Below, piece by piece: positions 53,597-63,491 of a stretch of DNA of 64,000 bases. Origin of the DNA: Accumulibacter jenkinsii (lineage in GTDB: Bacteria; Pseudomonadota; Gammaproteobacteria; Burkholderiales; Rhodocyclaceae); NCBI GenBank assembly GCA_036625225.1, contig JAZKUF010000002.1, positions 62,001 to 126,000 of the forward strand, written 5' to 3'. Both the position numbers and the translations under genes were made by a program. The notes below the pieces were generated by a model. The model was not told the origin of the DNA. It saw only the letters and a list, made by a program, of their open reading frames with translations, and made no database searches. Every line of letters starts with the position of its first letter. Within the stretch, counting starts at the first letter, position 1.

Positions 53597-54736
53597 ATGA
53601 TGATGAAACAGTTCTTCTCTTGGCGCGTGGCGCTAGCGGTGTTCTTCGCCGTGACCGCACTGCCCGCGGCTGCCGACATCGTCATCGGTCAGGTCGCCGC
53701 TTTCAGCGGCCCGCTGGCGCCGACCGGCACGCACATGCGGGCAGGTGCACAACTGTGCTTCGACGCGATCAACGACAAGGGGGGAATTCACGGGGCAAGG
53801 ATCCGCCTGATCTCGGCGGATGACGGCTACAACACCGACGAGACGGTACGTCGCGCGCGCACGATGCTCCGGGAGTCGCAACCGCTGGCCTTCATCGGCT
53901 TCGTCGGCACCGGCAACGTCGAGGCGATCCTCGACCAGAAGGTCCTCAGTGACGCCGGCATTCCACTGATCGCCGTACGATCCGGGGCCGAATCACTGGT
54001 GCGCCGAAACGATCGCTTTCTCTTCATGACCCGCGCCAGCTACGCGGAGGAGATCGAGAAGATCGTCGAGCAGTACGGAACCACCGGCCATACCCGTTTT
54101 GCCGTCCTTTATCAAAACGACGCCTTCGGCCAGGGAGCGCTGGTCAGCGCCCAGAAAGCGATCACCAAAGCCGGCGGATCGCTGGTGGCGAAGGGTTCGT
54201 ATGAGAAAAACACGACCCATGTCGGCGCCGCGCTGAAGACGATTGCCGCCGCCGACCCACAGGCGGTGATCCTGATTGCCAACACCGCGGCCAGCGCCGA
54301 GTTCCTGAAACAGGCACGCGAAGCAGGAAATCTCGCCCAGTACGTCGCGCTGTCGGTCACCGATGCCGCTCAGGTCGTGCAGCGGATCGGCGCCGCCAGG
54401 GCCGAAGGGCTTGCCCTGACGCAGGTGGTCCCCGACCCGAACAGCCATACGGTTGCCCTGATCCGTGAAATACAGGGCCACTTCGGCCGCTTCAAACCGG
54501 CCGGGGTGACCCTCAATCACACCTTCGTTGAAGGTTACCTCGGGGCCAAGGTGCTCGCCGAAGGGCTACGCCGGGCTGGTCCGGAACCGACGCGCCAGAA
54601 GTTGCGCGACGCCCTCGAAGCGATCACCGACTATGATGCCGGCGGCCTGTTCATCAGCTTTTCAGCCCGCCGACATGCCGGCGCGCGCTTCGTGGACATC
54701 ACCATCCTCGATGGTGCCGGCAAACTCCTGCGCTGA
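53597..54736 (+). CDS. ABC-type amino acid-like substrate-binding protein
   Basis: A 379-residue periplasmic binding protein of the branched-chain amino acid (LivJ-like) family. A signal peptide ends near ALPAAADI (about residue 26), followed by the family start DIVIGQVAAFSGPLAPTGTHMRAGAQLCFDAIN in pieces. DDGYNTDETVRRARTML follows. No permease or ATPase genes of an ABC system lie near, so it may serve a transporter elsewhere or a sensor. Three ATG codons in a row begin it, the first with GAAGAGGAA upstream. The ligand is unknown. Confidence 0.85.
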   Translation: MMMKQFFSWRVALAVFFAVTALPAAADIVIGQVAAFSGPLAPTGTHMRAGAQLCFDAINDKGGIHGARIRLISADDGYNTDETVRRARTMLRESQPLAFIGFVGTGNVEAILDQKVLSDAGIPLIAVRSGAESLVRRNDRFLFMTRASYAEEIEKIVEQYGTTGHTRFAVLYQNDAFGQGALVSAQKAITKAGGSLVAKGSYEKNTTHVGAALKTIAAADPQAVILIANTAASAEFLKQAREAGNLAQYVALSVTDAAQVVQRIGAARAEGLALTQVVPDPNSHTVALIREIQGHFGRFKPAGVTLNHTFVEGYLGAKVLAEGLRRAGPEPTRQKLRDALEAITDYDAGGLFISFSARRHAGARFVDITILDGAGKLLR

Positions 54737-54759
54737 CCGGCAGGATTGCCGGTGCGAAC

Positions 54760-55266
54760 TCAATCCTCGTCGTCGCAACTGTCGTCGTGCGTATGCCCGT
54801 GGCTGATCTCTTCCGCCGTCGCCGGACGGATTTCGGTGACCGTACAGGTAAATACCAGCGCCATACCGGCCAGCGGATGGTTGCCGTCGAGTACGACCTT
54901 GTCGTCGGCGATTTCGGTCACCCGATAGATCAGCACTTCCTCGTCATCGTCCTCATCGTCGGCGCCTTCGGGGACCCCTTCGAACTGCATGCCGACCTGC
55001 AGCTCGAGCGGAAACTGGCTGCGTGGCTCGAGCTGGACCAGGGCGGCGTCGTACTCGCCGAAGGCGTCGTCGGGCTGCATCTTGACCACCACCGACTCAC
55101 CAATCCGCTTGCCATGCATGGCTTCCTCGATCATCGGGAAGATGTCGTCGTAACCGCCATGCAGATAGACCAGGGGATCCTGGCCGGCATCGACCAGTTC
55201 GCCATCGACGTCGGTGACGCTGTAGTCGAGGGTGACAACCATATTCTTGGCAACTTGCATATTCAT
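54760..55266 (-). CDS. slyD: FKBP-type peptidyl-prolyl isomerase SlyD
   Basis: A 168-residue metallochaperone and proline isomerase. The FKBP core starts at DYSVTDVDGELVDAG with YLHGGYDDIFPMIEEAMHGK, and an inserted flap domain includes the acidic stretch EGADDEDDDEEV. The C-terminus is His/Asp/Cys-rich (SHGHTHDDSCDDED), the metal-binding tail of SlyD, though short. The ATG at 55264-55266 overlaps the bcp stop. Likely roles are protein folding and nickel delivery. Confidence 0.93.
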   Translation of the reverse strand: MNMQVAKNMVVTLDYSVTDVDGELVDAGQDPLVYLHGGYDDIFPMIEEAMHGKRIGESVVVKMQPDDAFGEYDAALVQLEPRSQFPLELQVGMQFEGVPEGADDEDDDEEVLIYRVTEIADDKVVLDGNHPLAGMALVFTCTVTEIRPATAEEISHGHTHDDSCDDED

Positions 55267-55733
55267 GAATTGAGTTCCTTGGCCACGCGCAGCATTTCCA
55301 ACGCGTGTCCTTTGGCGTTGACTCCGTAAAGCGCGAGCCGGAGAACACCTTGTTTGTCAATGACAAAAGTCGAGCGCACGATGCCGTACTTGCGGACACC
55401 ATTCACTTCTCTCGCCTGCCAGACGCCGTATTGTTTGCACGCAGCACCTTCGGCATCCGAAAGCAGACAGACGGAAATTCCGTGCTTGTCGCGAAATTCT
55501 GCGTGCCTGATGCAGTCATCACGACTGATGCCGATGATCAGGCAGTCAAAGCGCGCGAATTCGTCCTCGTGATCGGAGAAGTCGGTGGCCTGCAGGGTAC
55601 AACACGGCGTATCATCTCTCGGATAGAAAAAGAGAATGATATTCTTCTTCCCCTGAAAGCGGGCAATGTCGATGAGCTCCATATCCGCATCCGGAAGGAC
55701 GAACATCGGTGCTTCCTGCCCTGCTTTCAGCAT
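55263..55733 (-). CDS. bcp: Thioredoxin-dependent peroxiredoxin (Bcp/PrxQ)
   Basis: A 156-residue peroxiredoxin that reduces hydroperoxides with thioredoxin. The active-site region reads FFYPRDDTPCCTLQATDFSDHEDEF. The usual TPGCT motif is TPCCT here, so two adjacent cysteines sit at the peroxidatic position. Further Cys residues occur in the protein. It ends in the slyD start (ATGA overlap). The frame starts at ATG 55731-55733 (MLKAGQEAPMFVLPDADM). Confidence 0.92.
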   Translation of the reverse strand: MLKAGQEAPMFVLPDADMELIDIARFQGKKNIILFFYPRDDTPCCTLQATDFSDHEDEFARFDCLIIGISRDDCIRHAEFRDKHGISVCLLSDAEGAACKQYGVWQAREVNGVRKYGIVRSTFVIDKQGVLRLALYGVNAKGHALEMLRVAKELNS

Positions 55734-55947
55734 GATTCTCCCTCAAAAGCCCTTTCCGATCGCCCAAGCGAGCGGGTGAAGCAGATTCTAACCAAGCTTC
55801 CTGTGCCTGACTATCGGAAAGCGATACATGGATCCCGTTACAATGGGCCTTTCATGCCGCGATCGAATCCTGGGCAAGCGCCCGGGACCGGCGCGAGGGC
55901 TTGCAGAATACTCGTCATTGTCGAACACCGCAAATCAAGGAAATGCC

Positions 55948-56676
55948 ATGAGCTCTTTTCGTCGTCCGGGGCACACCCTGCCCCTTCTCGCCCTGCCCCT
56001 TCTCGCCCTGCTCCTGTCGCCCCCGGCCGCCGCCGCGCCCGCCGTCCTGGCGGCGCCTGCCGGCGACACGACGACCATCGACCTGGCGGCCGAAGCGAGT
56101 CGGCCAGCTGTCAACGACCTCGCTCGCGCAACGGTGTTTGCGGAATCCACCGGCGCCACCCCGAGCGAACTCGCGCGGCGGGTGAATGGCCTGATTACCG
56201 AGGGCCTGAAGACCGCGAAAGCCTACAGCAGCGTCAAGGCCCAGAGTGGTGCCAGCCACAGCTATCCGGTGTACGGCAAGGGCAACCGGATCGAAGGCTG
56301 GCGGATGCGCTCGGAGCTGACCCTGGAAACGGCAGACACGACCGCGCTCTCCGACCTCCTGGGCAAGCTGCAGGCGTCGCTGGGCGTTGCCAGTCTGAGC
56401 ATGCTGCCGGCCCCGGAAACCCGCAAGAAAGCGGAGAACGAAGCCATGGTCGACGCGCTGGCCGCTTTCAAGGCTCGCGCCAGGGTGATCGCCGACGCGC
56501 TCGGCAAGCCTTATCGGATCAAGCACCTGTCGATCAGCAGCAATGGCGCGTCGCGGCCGCCGCCATTCATGCGTGCGGCCGCGATGGCAGCGGCCGACGC
56601 GGCACCGATGCCGGTCGAGGCCGGCGACACCCTGGTCACGGCAAATGTGTCGGGCCAGATCGAACTGGCCAACTGA
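55948..56676 (+). CDS. SIMPL-domain periplasmic protein
   Basis: A 242-residue protein of the SIMPL/DUF541 (BP26-like) family. A leucine-rich signal peptide runs to about residue 35 (built in part from a tandem 15-base repeat). The domain carries VNDLARATVFAESTGATPSELARRVNGLI, AYSSVKAQSGASHSYPVY and the KKAENEAMVDALAAFKARARVIADALGK helices. These proteins form channel-like oligomers in other bacteria, and their role is not settled. The ATG at 55948 follows AAGGA. It is convergent with ftsB and starts 214 bp from the divergent bcp. Confidence 0.85.
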   Translation: MSSFRRPGHTLPLLALPLLALLLSPPAAAAPAVLAAPAGDTTTIDLAAEASRPAVNDLARATVFAESTGATPSELARRVNGLITEGLKTAKAYSSVKAQSGASHSYPVYGKGNRIEGWRMRSELTLETADTTALSDLLGKLQASLGVASLSMLPAPETRKKAENEAMVDALAAFKARARVIADALGKPYRIKHLSISSNGASRPPPFMRAAAMAAADAAPMPVEAGDTLVTANVSGQIELAN

Positions 56677-56679
56677 TGA

Positions 56680-57030
56680 TCAGCGGGACGCTTTCGCGCC
56701 GCGGGCGGCAAGCGTCCCGGTAACCGCCTGGGCGGCTTGCGGCCGCGGGCTGCCGGCCGGCTGGTCAGGAATCTGGACAAAGATCTCGTTCTGCCTGACC
56801 ATGCCAAGCTCGAAACGGGCATGCTCCTCGATCGCGTCGTAACCCTGCTTGAGGTCGCGCACTTCGGCATCGAGCCCGGCGTTGCGCATCTCGAGCTCGC
56901 GGTTGGTAGCTTTCTGCTGCTGCAACTGACGCTCGACCTGCCAGACGCGCAACCATCCCCCCTTGCCCAGCCACAGCGGGTGCTGCAGCAAAGCAATGAC
57001 CACCAGCAGGGCGACTGCCAGCCAGCGCAC
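56680..57030 (-). CDS. ftsB: Cell division protein FtsB
   Basis: A 116-residue divisome protein that forms a complex with FtsL and FtsQ. A single membrane segment at the N-terminus (RWLAVALLVVIALLQHPLWLG) is followed by a coiled coil (QLQQQKATNRELEMRNAGLDAEVRDLKQG in pieces) and a conserved EEHARFELGMVRQNEIF region. The chosen start is a GTG at 57028-57030, giving the usual short N-terminus; a TTG six codons upstream is also open. It lies 29 bp behind enolase, the standard eno-ftsB pair. Confidence 0.92.
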   Translation of the reverse strand: MRWLAVALLVVIALLQHPLWLGKGGWLRVWQVERQLQQQKATNRELEMRNAGLDAEVRDLKQGYDAIEEHARFELGMVRQNEIFVQIPDQPAGSPRPQAAQAVTGTLAARGAKASR

Positions 57031-57059
57031 GGGAGCCCCCGCCGTCAATCGTCAGTGAA

Positions 57060-58343
57060 TCAGGAGAGATTGTAGAAGGCGTCACGCCCCGGATAGCCGG
57101 CCGTGTCGCCGAGATCTTCCTCGATTCGCAACAACTGGTTGTACTTCGCGATACGATCGGAACGGGACAGGGAGCCGGTCTTGATCTGCAGCGCGTTCAT
57201 GCCGACGGCGATGTCGGCAATGGTACTGTCTTCGGTTTCGCCGGAACGGTGAGAAATGACTGCGGTGTAACCCGCACGCTTGGCCATTTCGATCGCCGCG
57301 AAGGTCTCCGAGAGGGTGCCGATCTGATTGATCTTGATCAGGATCGAGTTGGCGATGCCCTGCCTGATGCCTTCCTTGAAGATCCGGGTGTTGGTCACGA
57401 AGACATCGTCGCCGACAATCTGCACGCCCTTGCCGAGACGCCCGGTGAGAACTTTCCAGCCATCCCAGTCATTCTCGGCCATGCCATCCTCGATCGAGAC
57501 GATCGGGAAGCGATCGGCGAGGCTCGCGAGGTAATCCACCAGTTCGTGCGAACTCAACTGCAGGCTCTCGCCGGCCAGATGATAGCGACCATCGCGGTAC
57601 AGTTCGGAGGCCGCGCAGTCGAGACCGATCAGCACGTCGTCGCCGGCACCGTAGCCGGCGTTCTCGATCGCCTGCAGGATCAGCTGCAGGGCTTCGGCGT
57701 GGCTGCCGAGGTTGGGCGCGAAACCGCCCTCGTCGCCGACGGCGGTCGAGAAGCCCTTCTTGTGCAGCAGTTTCTTGAGCGCGTGGAAAACTTCGGCGCC
57801 GCAGCGCAGCGCCTCGCGGAACGAGTTCTGACTCACCGGCAGGATCATGAACTCCTGGAAGTCGAGGCTGTTGTTCGCGTGCTCGCCGCCATTGATGATG
57901 TTCATCATCGGCACCGGCATCTGCATCGGCCCCGAACCCCCGAAATAGCGGTAGAGCGGCAGGCCCGATTCCTCGGCAGCCGCCTTGGCCACCGCCATCG
58001 AGACCGCGAGCATGGCGTTGGCGCCGAGGCGCGCCTTGTTGTCGGTGCCGTCGAGATGGATCAGCGTCTGATCGATGAACGCCTGCTCCTGCGCGTCGAG
58101 GCCGATGATCGCTTCGGAAATCTCGGTATTCACGTTCTCGACCGCCTGCAGGACCCCCTTGCCGAGATAGCGCCCGGCATCTCCATCGCGCAGTTCAATC
58201 GCTTCCCGTGACCCGGTAGACGCGCCGGAAGGCACTGCGGCGCGGCCCATGACCCCGGATTCGAGCAGAACATCACATTCGACGGTAGGATTGCCACGCG
58301 AGTCGAGAACTTCACGGGCGACGACATCAACGACAGAGCTCAT
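57060..58343 (-). CDS. eno: Enolase
   Basis: A 427-residue glycolytic enzyme that converts 2-phosphoglycerate to phosphoenolpyruvate. Motifs are EVLDSRGNPTVE, VPSGASTGSREA, NIINGGEHANNSLDFQEFM (the acid/base His and Glu), VGDEGGFAPNL, the ligand Asp and Glu in SIEDGMAENDWDGW, ILIKINQIGTLSE and VISHRSGETEDSTIAD. Full length. It precedes ftsB and follows pyrG by 105 bp. Confidence 0.97.
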   Translation of the reverse strand: MSSVVDVVAREVLDSRGNPTVECDVLLESGVMGRAAVPSGASTGSREAIELRDGDAGRYLGKGVLQAVENVNTEISEAIIGLDAQEQAFIDQTLIHLDGTDNKARLGANAMLAVSMAVAKAAAEESGLPLYRYFGGSGPMQMPVPMMNIINGGEHANNSLDFQEFMILPVSQNSFREALRCGAEVFHALKKLLHKKGFSTAVGDEGGFAPNLGSHAEALQLILQAIENAGYGAGDDVLIGLDCAASELYRDGRYHLAGESLQLSSHELVDYLASLADRFPIVSIEDGMAENDWDGWKVLTGRLGKGVQIVGDDVFVTNTRIFKEGIRQGIANSILIKINQIGTLSETFAAIEMAKRAGYTAVISHRSGETEDSTIADIAVGMNALQIKTGSLSRSDRIAKYNQLLRIEEDLGDTAGYPGRDAFYNLS

Positions 58344-58448
58344 GGTCTTTCCTTTGTCTTCATAGTGTTAGAGAGCTTCAGCGAGCCGGCAGGCATCGGG
58401 CGAGTTCCCGCCAGGCGTCGTGAAGCGATGGACCGAAAGCGCAGGGCG

Positions 58449-60092
<1,644 letters not shown>

Positions 60093-60192
60093 GGAGAGGG
60101 CTGCAGCGAGAAATCGAGATTGTAGCCGAAAATGCCCCTGCCCTCATAAAACGAAGCCCGCCGGCTGAGTCATGCGCACTTGCCAAATCCTG

Positions 60193-60207
60193 TCCTGGGG
60201 GATAGGA
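60193..60207 (+). promoter_or_regulatory. CsoR/RcnR-type operator upstream of the metal repressor
   Basis: TCCTGGGGGATAGGA combines a G run with flanking inverted TCCT/AGGA arms, the type of operator used by CsoR/RcnR-family repressors. It lies 8 bases before the ATG of the repressor gene, so binding would block the whole two-gene operon. Confidence 0.5.
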
Positions 60208-60215
60208 TAAGACCC

Positions 60216-60485
60216 ATGAACACACACGTCTCGCATCCGGAAATCATCCAGCGCCTCAAACGGGCCGAAGGTCACCTCAGGAGCATCGTCGTCATGCTCG
60301 AACAGGGTCGTCCCTGCCTCGACATCGCCCAGCAGCTGCAGGCGGTCGAGCGCGCCGTCGCCAGTGCCAAGAAAACGCTGGTGCACGACCATATCGACCA
60401 TTGTCTCGACCGCGCCGTGCGCGACGGTTCGCACGGCCCCGATGAGACGATCCGCGAGTTCAAGGAACTCACCAAGTACCTGTAA
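60216..60485 (+). CDS. dmeR: CsoR/RcnR-family metal-sensing repressor (DmeR-like)
   Basis: An 89-residue all-helical DNA-binding metal sensor. The likely metal ligands are a Cys in GRPCLDIAQQLQAVERAV and the His/Cys pair in HDHIDHC, plus His residues at the N-terminus (HVSHPE). This pattern is like the nickel/cobalt DmeR and copper CsoR sensors. The ATG at 60216 is preceded by AGGATAA. It is followed by a CDF exporter 19 bp later, and the dmeRF pairing suggests cobalt or nickel as inducer. Confidence 0.8.
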   Translation: MNTHVSHPEIIQRLKRAEGHLRSIVVMLEQGRPCLDIAQQLQAVERAVASAKKTLVHDHIDHCLDRAVRDGSHGPDETIREFKELTKYL

Positions 60486-60504
60486 CTGCCTTGATAGGAC
60501 TCTA

Positions 60505-61509
60505 ATGCCCCGCGCCGATCTTTCGCCCATGCACTCGCACGTTTTCGACGAGGGCAATCTCGCTGCTGAAAAAGGGACGCGCCGAGTGATGCTCATCACC
60601 GCCGCCATGATGGTGATCGAAATTGCCGCCGGCTGGTGGTACAACTCGATGGCCCTGCTCGCCGACGGCTGGCACATGAGTTCGCATGCGCTGGCCATCG
60701 GCCTCTCGGCGCTGGCCTACGGCGCCGCTCGGCGCTTCGCTGGCGACCACCGCTTCGCTTTTGGAACCTGGAAGATCGAGGTACTCGCCGGTTTCGCGAG
60801 CGCCATTTTCCTGCTCGGCATCGCGGCGATGATGGTCGCCGGATCGATCGAGCGCCTCTTCTCGCCGCAGCCGATCCATTTCAGCGAAGCGATCGTCGTC
60901 GCCGTGCTCGGCCTGGTGGTCAATGTCATCTGTGCCTTGATCCTGAACGGCGCCCACGACCATGACCACTCACACGACCATGGGCACGCTCATGGACATG
61001 TCCATGGCGCGCATGGCAATCACGACCTCAATCTGCGCGCCGCCTACGTGCACGTCGTGGCCGATGCGGCAACATCGGTGCTGGCGATCATCGCGCTGCT
61101 CGGCGGCATGCTCTATGGCTGGCACTGGCTCGATCCGGTGATGGGCATCGTCGGCGCCGTTCTTGTCGGGCGGTGGGCGATAGGCCTGATCTGTGATACC
61201 GGCCGCGTCCTGCTCGACCGCGAAATGGATCATCCGGTGGTGGCAGAAATTCGCACCGCCATGACGGAGAATCCGGCCTGGCAGATTGCACCGCAGATTG
61301 TCGACCTGCACGTCTGGCGCGTCGGTCGCGAAAAATTTGCCGTGATCGTCGGTCTCGCCACCGGGGACGCAACGGTGACTCCCGAAGCCGTCAGGCAACT
61401 GCTCGGTCAGCATGAGGAACTGGCGCATGTCTCGGTCGAGGTCAATCGTCTGCCGAGCGACCGGTCGACAATGTCCGCGGACTTCCCGCAGCCCGCCACC
61501 TCCGGCTAG
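60505..61509 (+). CDS. dmeF: Cation diffusion facilitator, DmeF-like nickel/cobalt exporter
   Basis: A 334-residue transporter with six membrane helices and a C-terminal cytoplasmic domain. The helix-2 metal site region reads ADGWHMSSHALAIG, and helix 5 has HVVADAATS. A His-rich loop (HDHDHSHDHGHAHGHVHG, about residues 152-169) lies between helices 4 and 5. The HMSSH form in place of the zinc-type HxxxD is as in DmeF proteins. The ATG at 60505 follows AGGA. It would export nickel or cobalt under the repressor upstream. Confidence 0.85.
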   Translation: MPRADLSPMHSHVFDEGNLAAEKGTRRVMLITAAMMVIEIAAGWWYNSMALLADGWHMSSHALAIGLSALAYGAARRFAGDHRFAFGTWKIEVLAGFASAIFLLGIAAMMVAGSIERLFSPQPIHFSEAIVVAVLGLVVNVICALILNGAHDHDHSHDHGHAHGHVHGAHGNHDLNLRAAYVHVVADAATSVLAIIALLGGMLYGWHWLDPVMGIVGAVLVGRWAIGLICDTGRVLLDREMDHPVVAEIRTAMTENPAWQIAPQIVDLHVWRVGREKFAVIVGLATGDATVTPEAVRQLLGQHEELAHVSVEVNRLPSDRSTMSADFPQPATSG

Positions 61510-61713
61510 CCTGACTCGGGAAACTCCGCCTGCAGATGGTCGACGAGCGAGCACGCTGCAGACATGGGGACCGGGCATTCTATCCGAGGATGGACGCGAT
61601 CGTGCCGACCGGCGATGACTTGGCACAACCCTTCGCGAGCCATAGAATGTCCGCTGGATCAGCCATGGCAAGTCGCTCCTGGTGTCAGGCGAAACATCCG
61701 AAAGGAAAACTCC

Positions 61714-62571
61714 ATGCCCCGGCCCACCCCGCTCTCCGAGGACATCGGGCGAAGCATCGAACGCCTCTCGGTGCTGCTACGCCAAGGCCCAGCGGCGGTG
61801 CTTTCCGGTGCCGGCCTCAGTACGGCGAGCGGCATTCCGGCCTATCGGGACCGCGATGGCCAGTGGCAGCACACCAAGCCGATCCTGCATCAGGAATTCC
61901 TGCGCTCGGAAGCGCTGCGCAAGCGTTACTGGGCACGCAGTTTCATCGGCTGGCCGGCCATCGACCGGGCCACTCCGGCACCAGGACATCGAGCGCTGAC
62001 CCGAATGCAAGCGCAGGGAATCGTCTCGTCGGTCATCACGCAGAATGTCGATGGCCTTCATCAGCGGGCGGGAAGTCGTTTACTGATCGAACTGCACGGT
62101 GGCCTCGACCGGGTGCTTTGCCTTGCCTGCACCGCGCGCTTTCCGCGCACAGCGCTTCAGCAGTGGCTTGCGGCAGCAAATCCGGACTTTGCGGTCACAG
62201 TTCCCCGGCCGGCGCCGGACGGCGACGTCCATCTGGATGACGGGCGCTACGCCGATTTCCAGGTTCCTGCCTGTCCGTCATGCCAGGGAATCTTGAAACC
62301 GGATGTCGTCTTCTTCGGCGACAGCGTGCCGAGGGATCGGGTGGCGGCGGCCACGCAAGCGATCGACGCAGCGCAGACCTTGCTGGTGCTGGGTTCGTCG
62401 CTGATGGTCTACTCGGGGTTCCGCTTCGTCGACTACGCCCGCCGCTGCGGCAAGATCGTCGTCGCCATCAATCAGGGCGTCACGCGAGCCGACCACCTGC
62501 TCGACATCAAGATCGAAGCCGACTGTGGCGATGTCCTTGAGCGCCTGCTGGCCTATCCGGACTCCGCTTAG
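61714..62571 (+). CDS. NAD-dependent protein deacylase, Sir2 family
   Basis: A 285-residue sirtuin. NAD-binding motifs are GAGLSTASGIPAYRD and TQNVDGLHQRAG, the catalytic His is in ELHGGLDRV, and zinc cysteines are in CLAC and CPSC. GSSLMVYSGFRFVDYA and INQGVTRAD complete the site. The layout resembles SIRT4-like class II sirtuins, which deacetylate or ADP-ribosylate proteins. The ATG at 61714 follows AAAGGAAAA. It stands alone between the exporter and the hydrolase. Confidence 0.92.
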   Translation: MPRPTPLSEDIGRSIERLSVLLRQGPAAVLSGAGLSTASGIPAYRDRDGQWQHTKPILHQEFLRSEALRKRYWARSFIGWPAIDRATPAPGHRALTRMQAQGIVSSVITQNVDGLHQRAGSRLLIELHGGLDRVLCLACTARFPRTALQQWLAAANPDFAVTVPRPAPDGDVHLDDGRYADFQVPACPSCQGILKPDVVFFGDSVPRDRVAAATQAIDAAQTLLVLGSSLMVYSGFRFVDYARRCGKIVVAINQGVTRADHLLDIKIEADCGDVLERLLAYPDSA

Positions 62572-62657
62572 CCGCCTTCTGCCCTCTCTGCACTATGGGC
62601 ATTGTGGTGCGGGAGGGCTTGTGGCACTCTTCAGGCTTTCTCTGACGGTCCGTTGCG

Positions 62658-63491
62658 ATGACTCATTTCCTGGCTGACGATGGCGAAAAGATCCACCTGC
62701 AGATCTCCGGCAACGGTTCGCCGATCCTCATGCTGCACGGCTGGACGGCCAGCCACCGGGAATGGTCGCCCTTTCTTGATCAGCTTATTGCGCACCATCG
62801 TGTCTTCCGATGGGACGCCCGCGGTCACGGCGGGCATCACCTGGTACGTGACACCATCCCGACGGTTCAACGCATGGCACAGGATCTGCGTAACCTGATC
62901 GACCACTATCATCTCGATCAACTGGTCGTTGTAGCCCACTCGATGGGCGCGTTGACCCTCTGGCAGTACATCGAGCAGCACGGCTGCGAGCGACTGCACA
63001 AGGTGTGTTTCATCGACCAGTCGCCAAAGCTGCTGACCGATGCAGAATGGCTGAACGGCATCTATGGTGATTTCGACCGGCAACGATCCGCCGCCTTTCT
63101 CAACCATCTCGCGAGCGATTTTGCCGAGGCGGTTCTCCTGCTGGGTGCGATGGGGCTTAACGATCGTGCCCGAGAAAAGTACGCCCAGGGATCGAGGGGC
63201 CTCGACAAGGCACGACAGTGGCTGAAGGAGCAGGATCCTGCACCGCTGATCGCCTGCTGGGAAAGCCTCACCGAAGCGGATTATCGGGCAACGCTCGGTC
63301 GAATCGATATTCCGGCCCTGCTGGTCTATGGCGGTGCGAGCAACTATTACCGCAGCGAAACCGCCCACTACGTCCAGAACAGAATCGCAAACGCGGTGCT
63401 ACATGTCTACGAAGGCACTGACCACTCGCCACACCAGTGGCAGCGAGAGCGCTTCGTTCGCGACCTGCGCGAGTTCATCGATTCGCCTTGA
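62658..63491 (+). CDS. Alpha/beta hydrolase
   Basis: A 277-residue alpha/beta-hydrolase-fold enzyme. The oxyanion loop is ILMLHGWTASHREW, the nucleophile Ser is in VVAHSMGALTLW, and the catalytic-type His is in GTDHSPHQW. A lid region of about 80 residues follows the nucleophile. RWDARGHGGHH is typical. The substrate is unknown; similar proteins include esterases and haloperoxidase-like enzymes. It overlaps the convergent msrA by 17 bases. Confidence 0.85.
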   Translation: MTHFLADDGEKIHLQISGNGSPILMLHGWTASHREWSPFLDQLIAHHRVFRWDARGHGGHHLVRDTIPTVQRMAQDLRNLIDHYHLDQLVVVAHSMGALTLWQYIEQHGCERLHKVCFIDQSPKLLTDAEWLNGIYGDFDRQRSAAFLNHLASDFAEAVLLLGAMGLNDRAREKYAQGSRGLDKARQWLKEQDPAPLIACWESLTEADYRATLGRIDIPALLVYGGASNYYRSETAHYVQNRIANAVLHVYEGTDHSPHQWQRERFVRDLREFIDSP

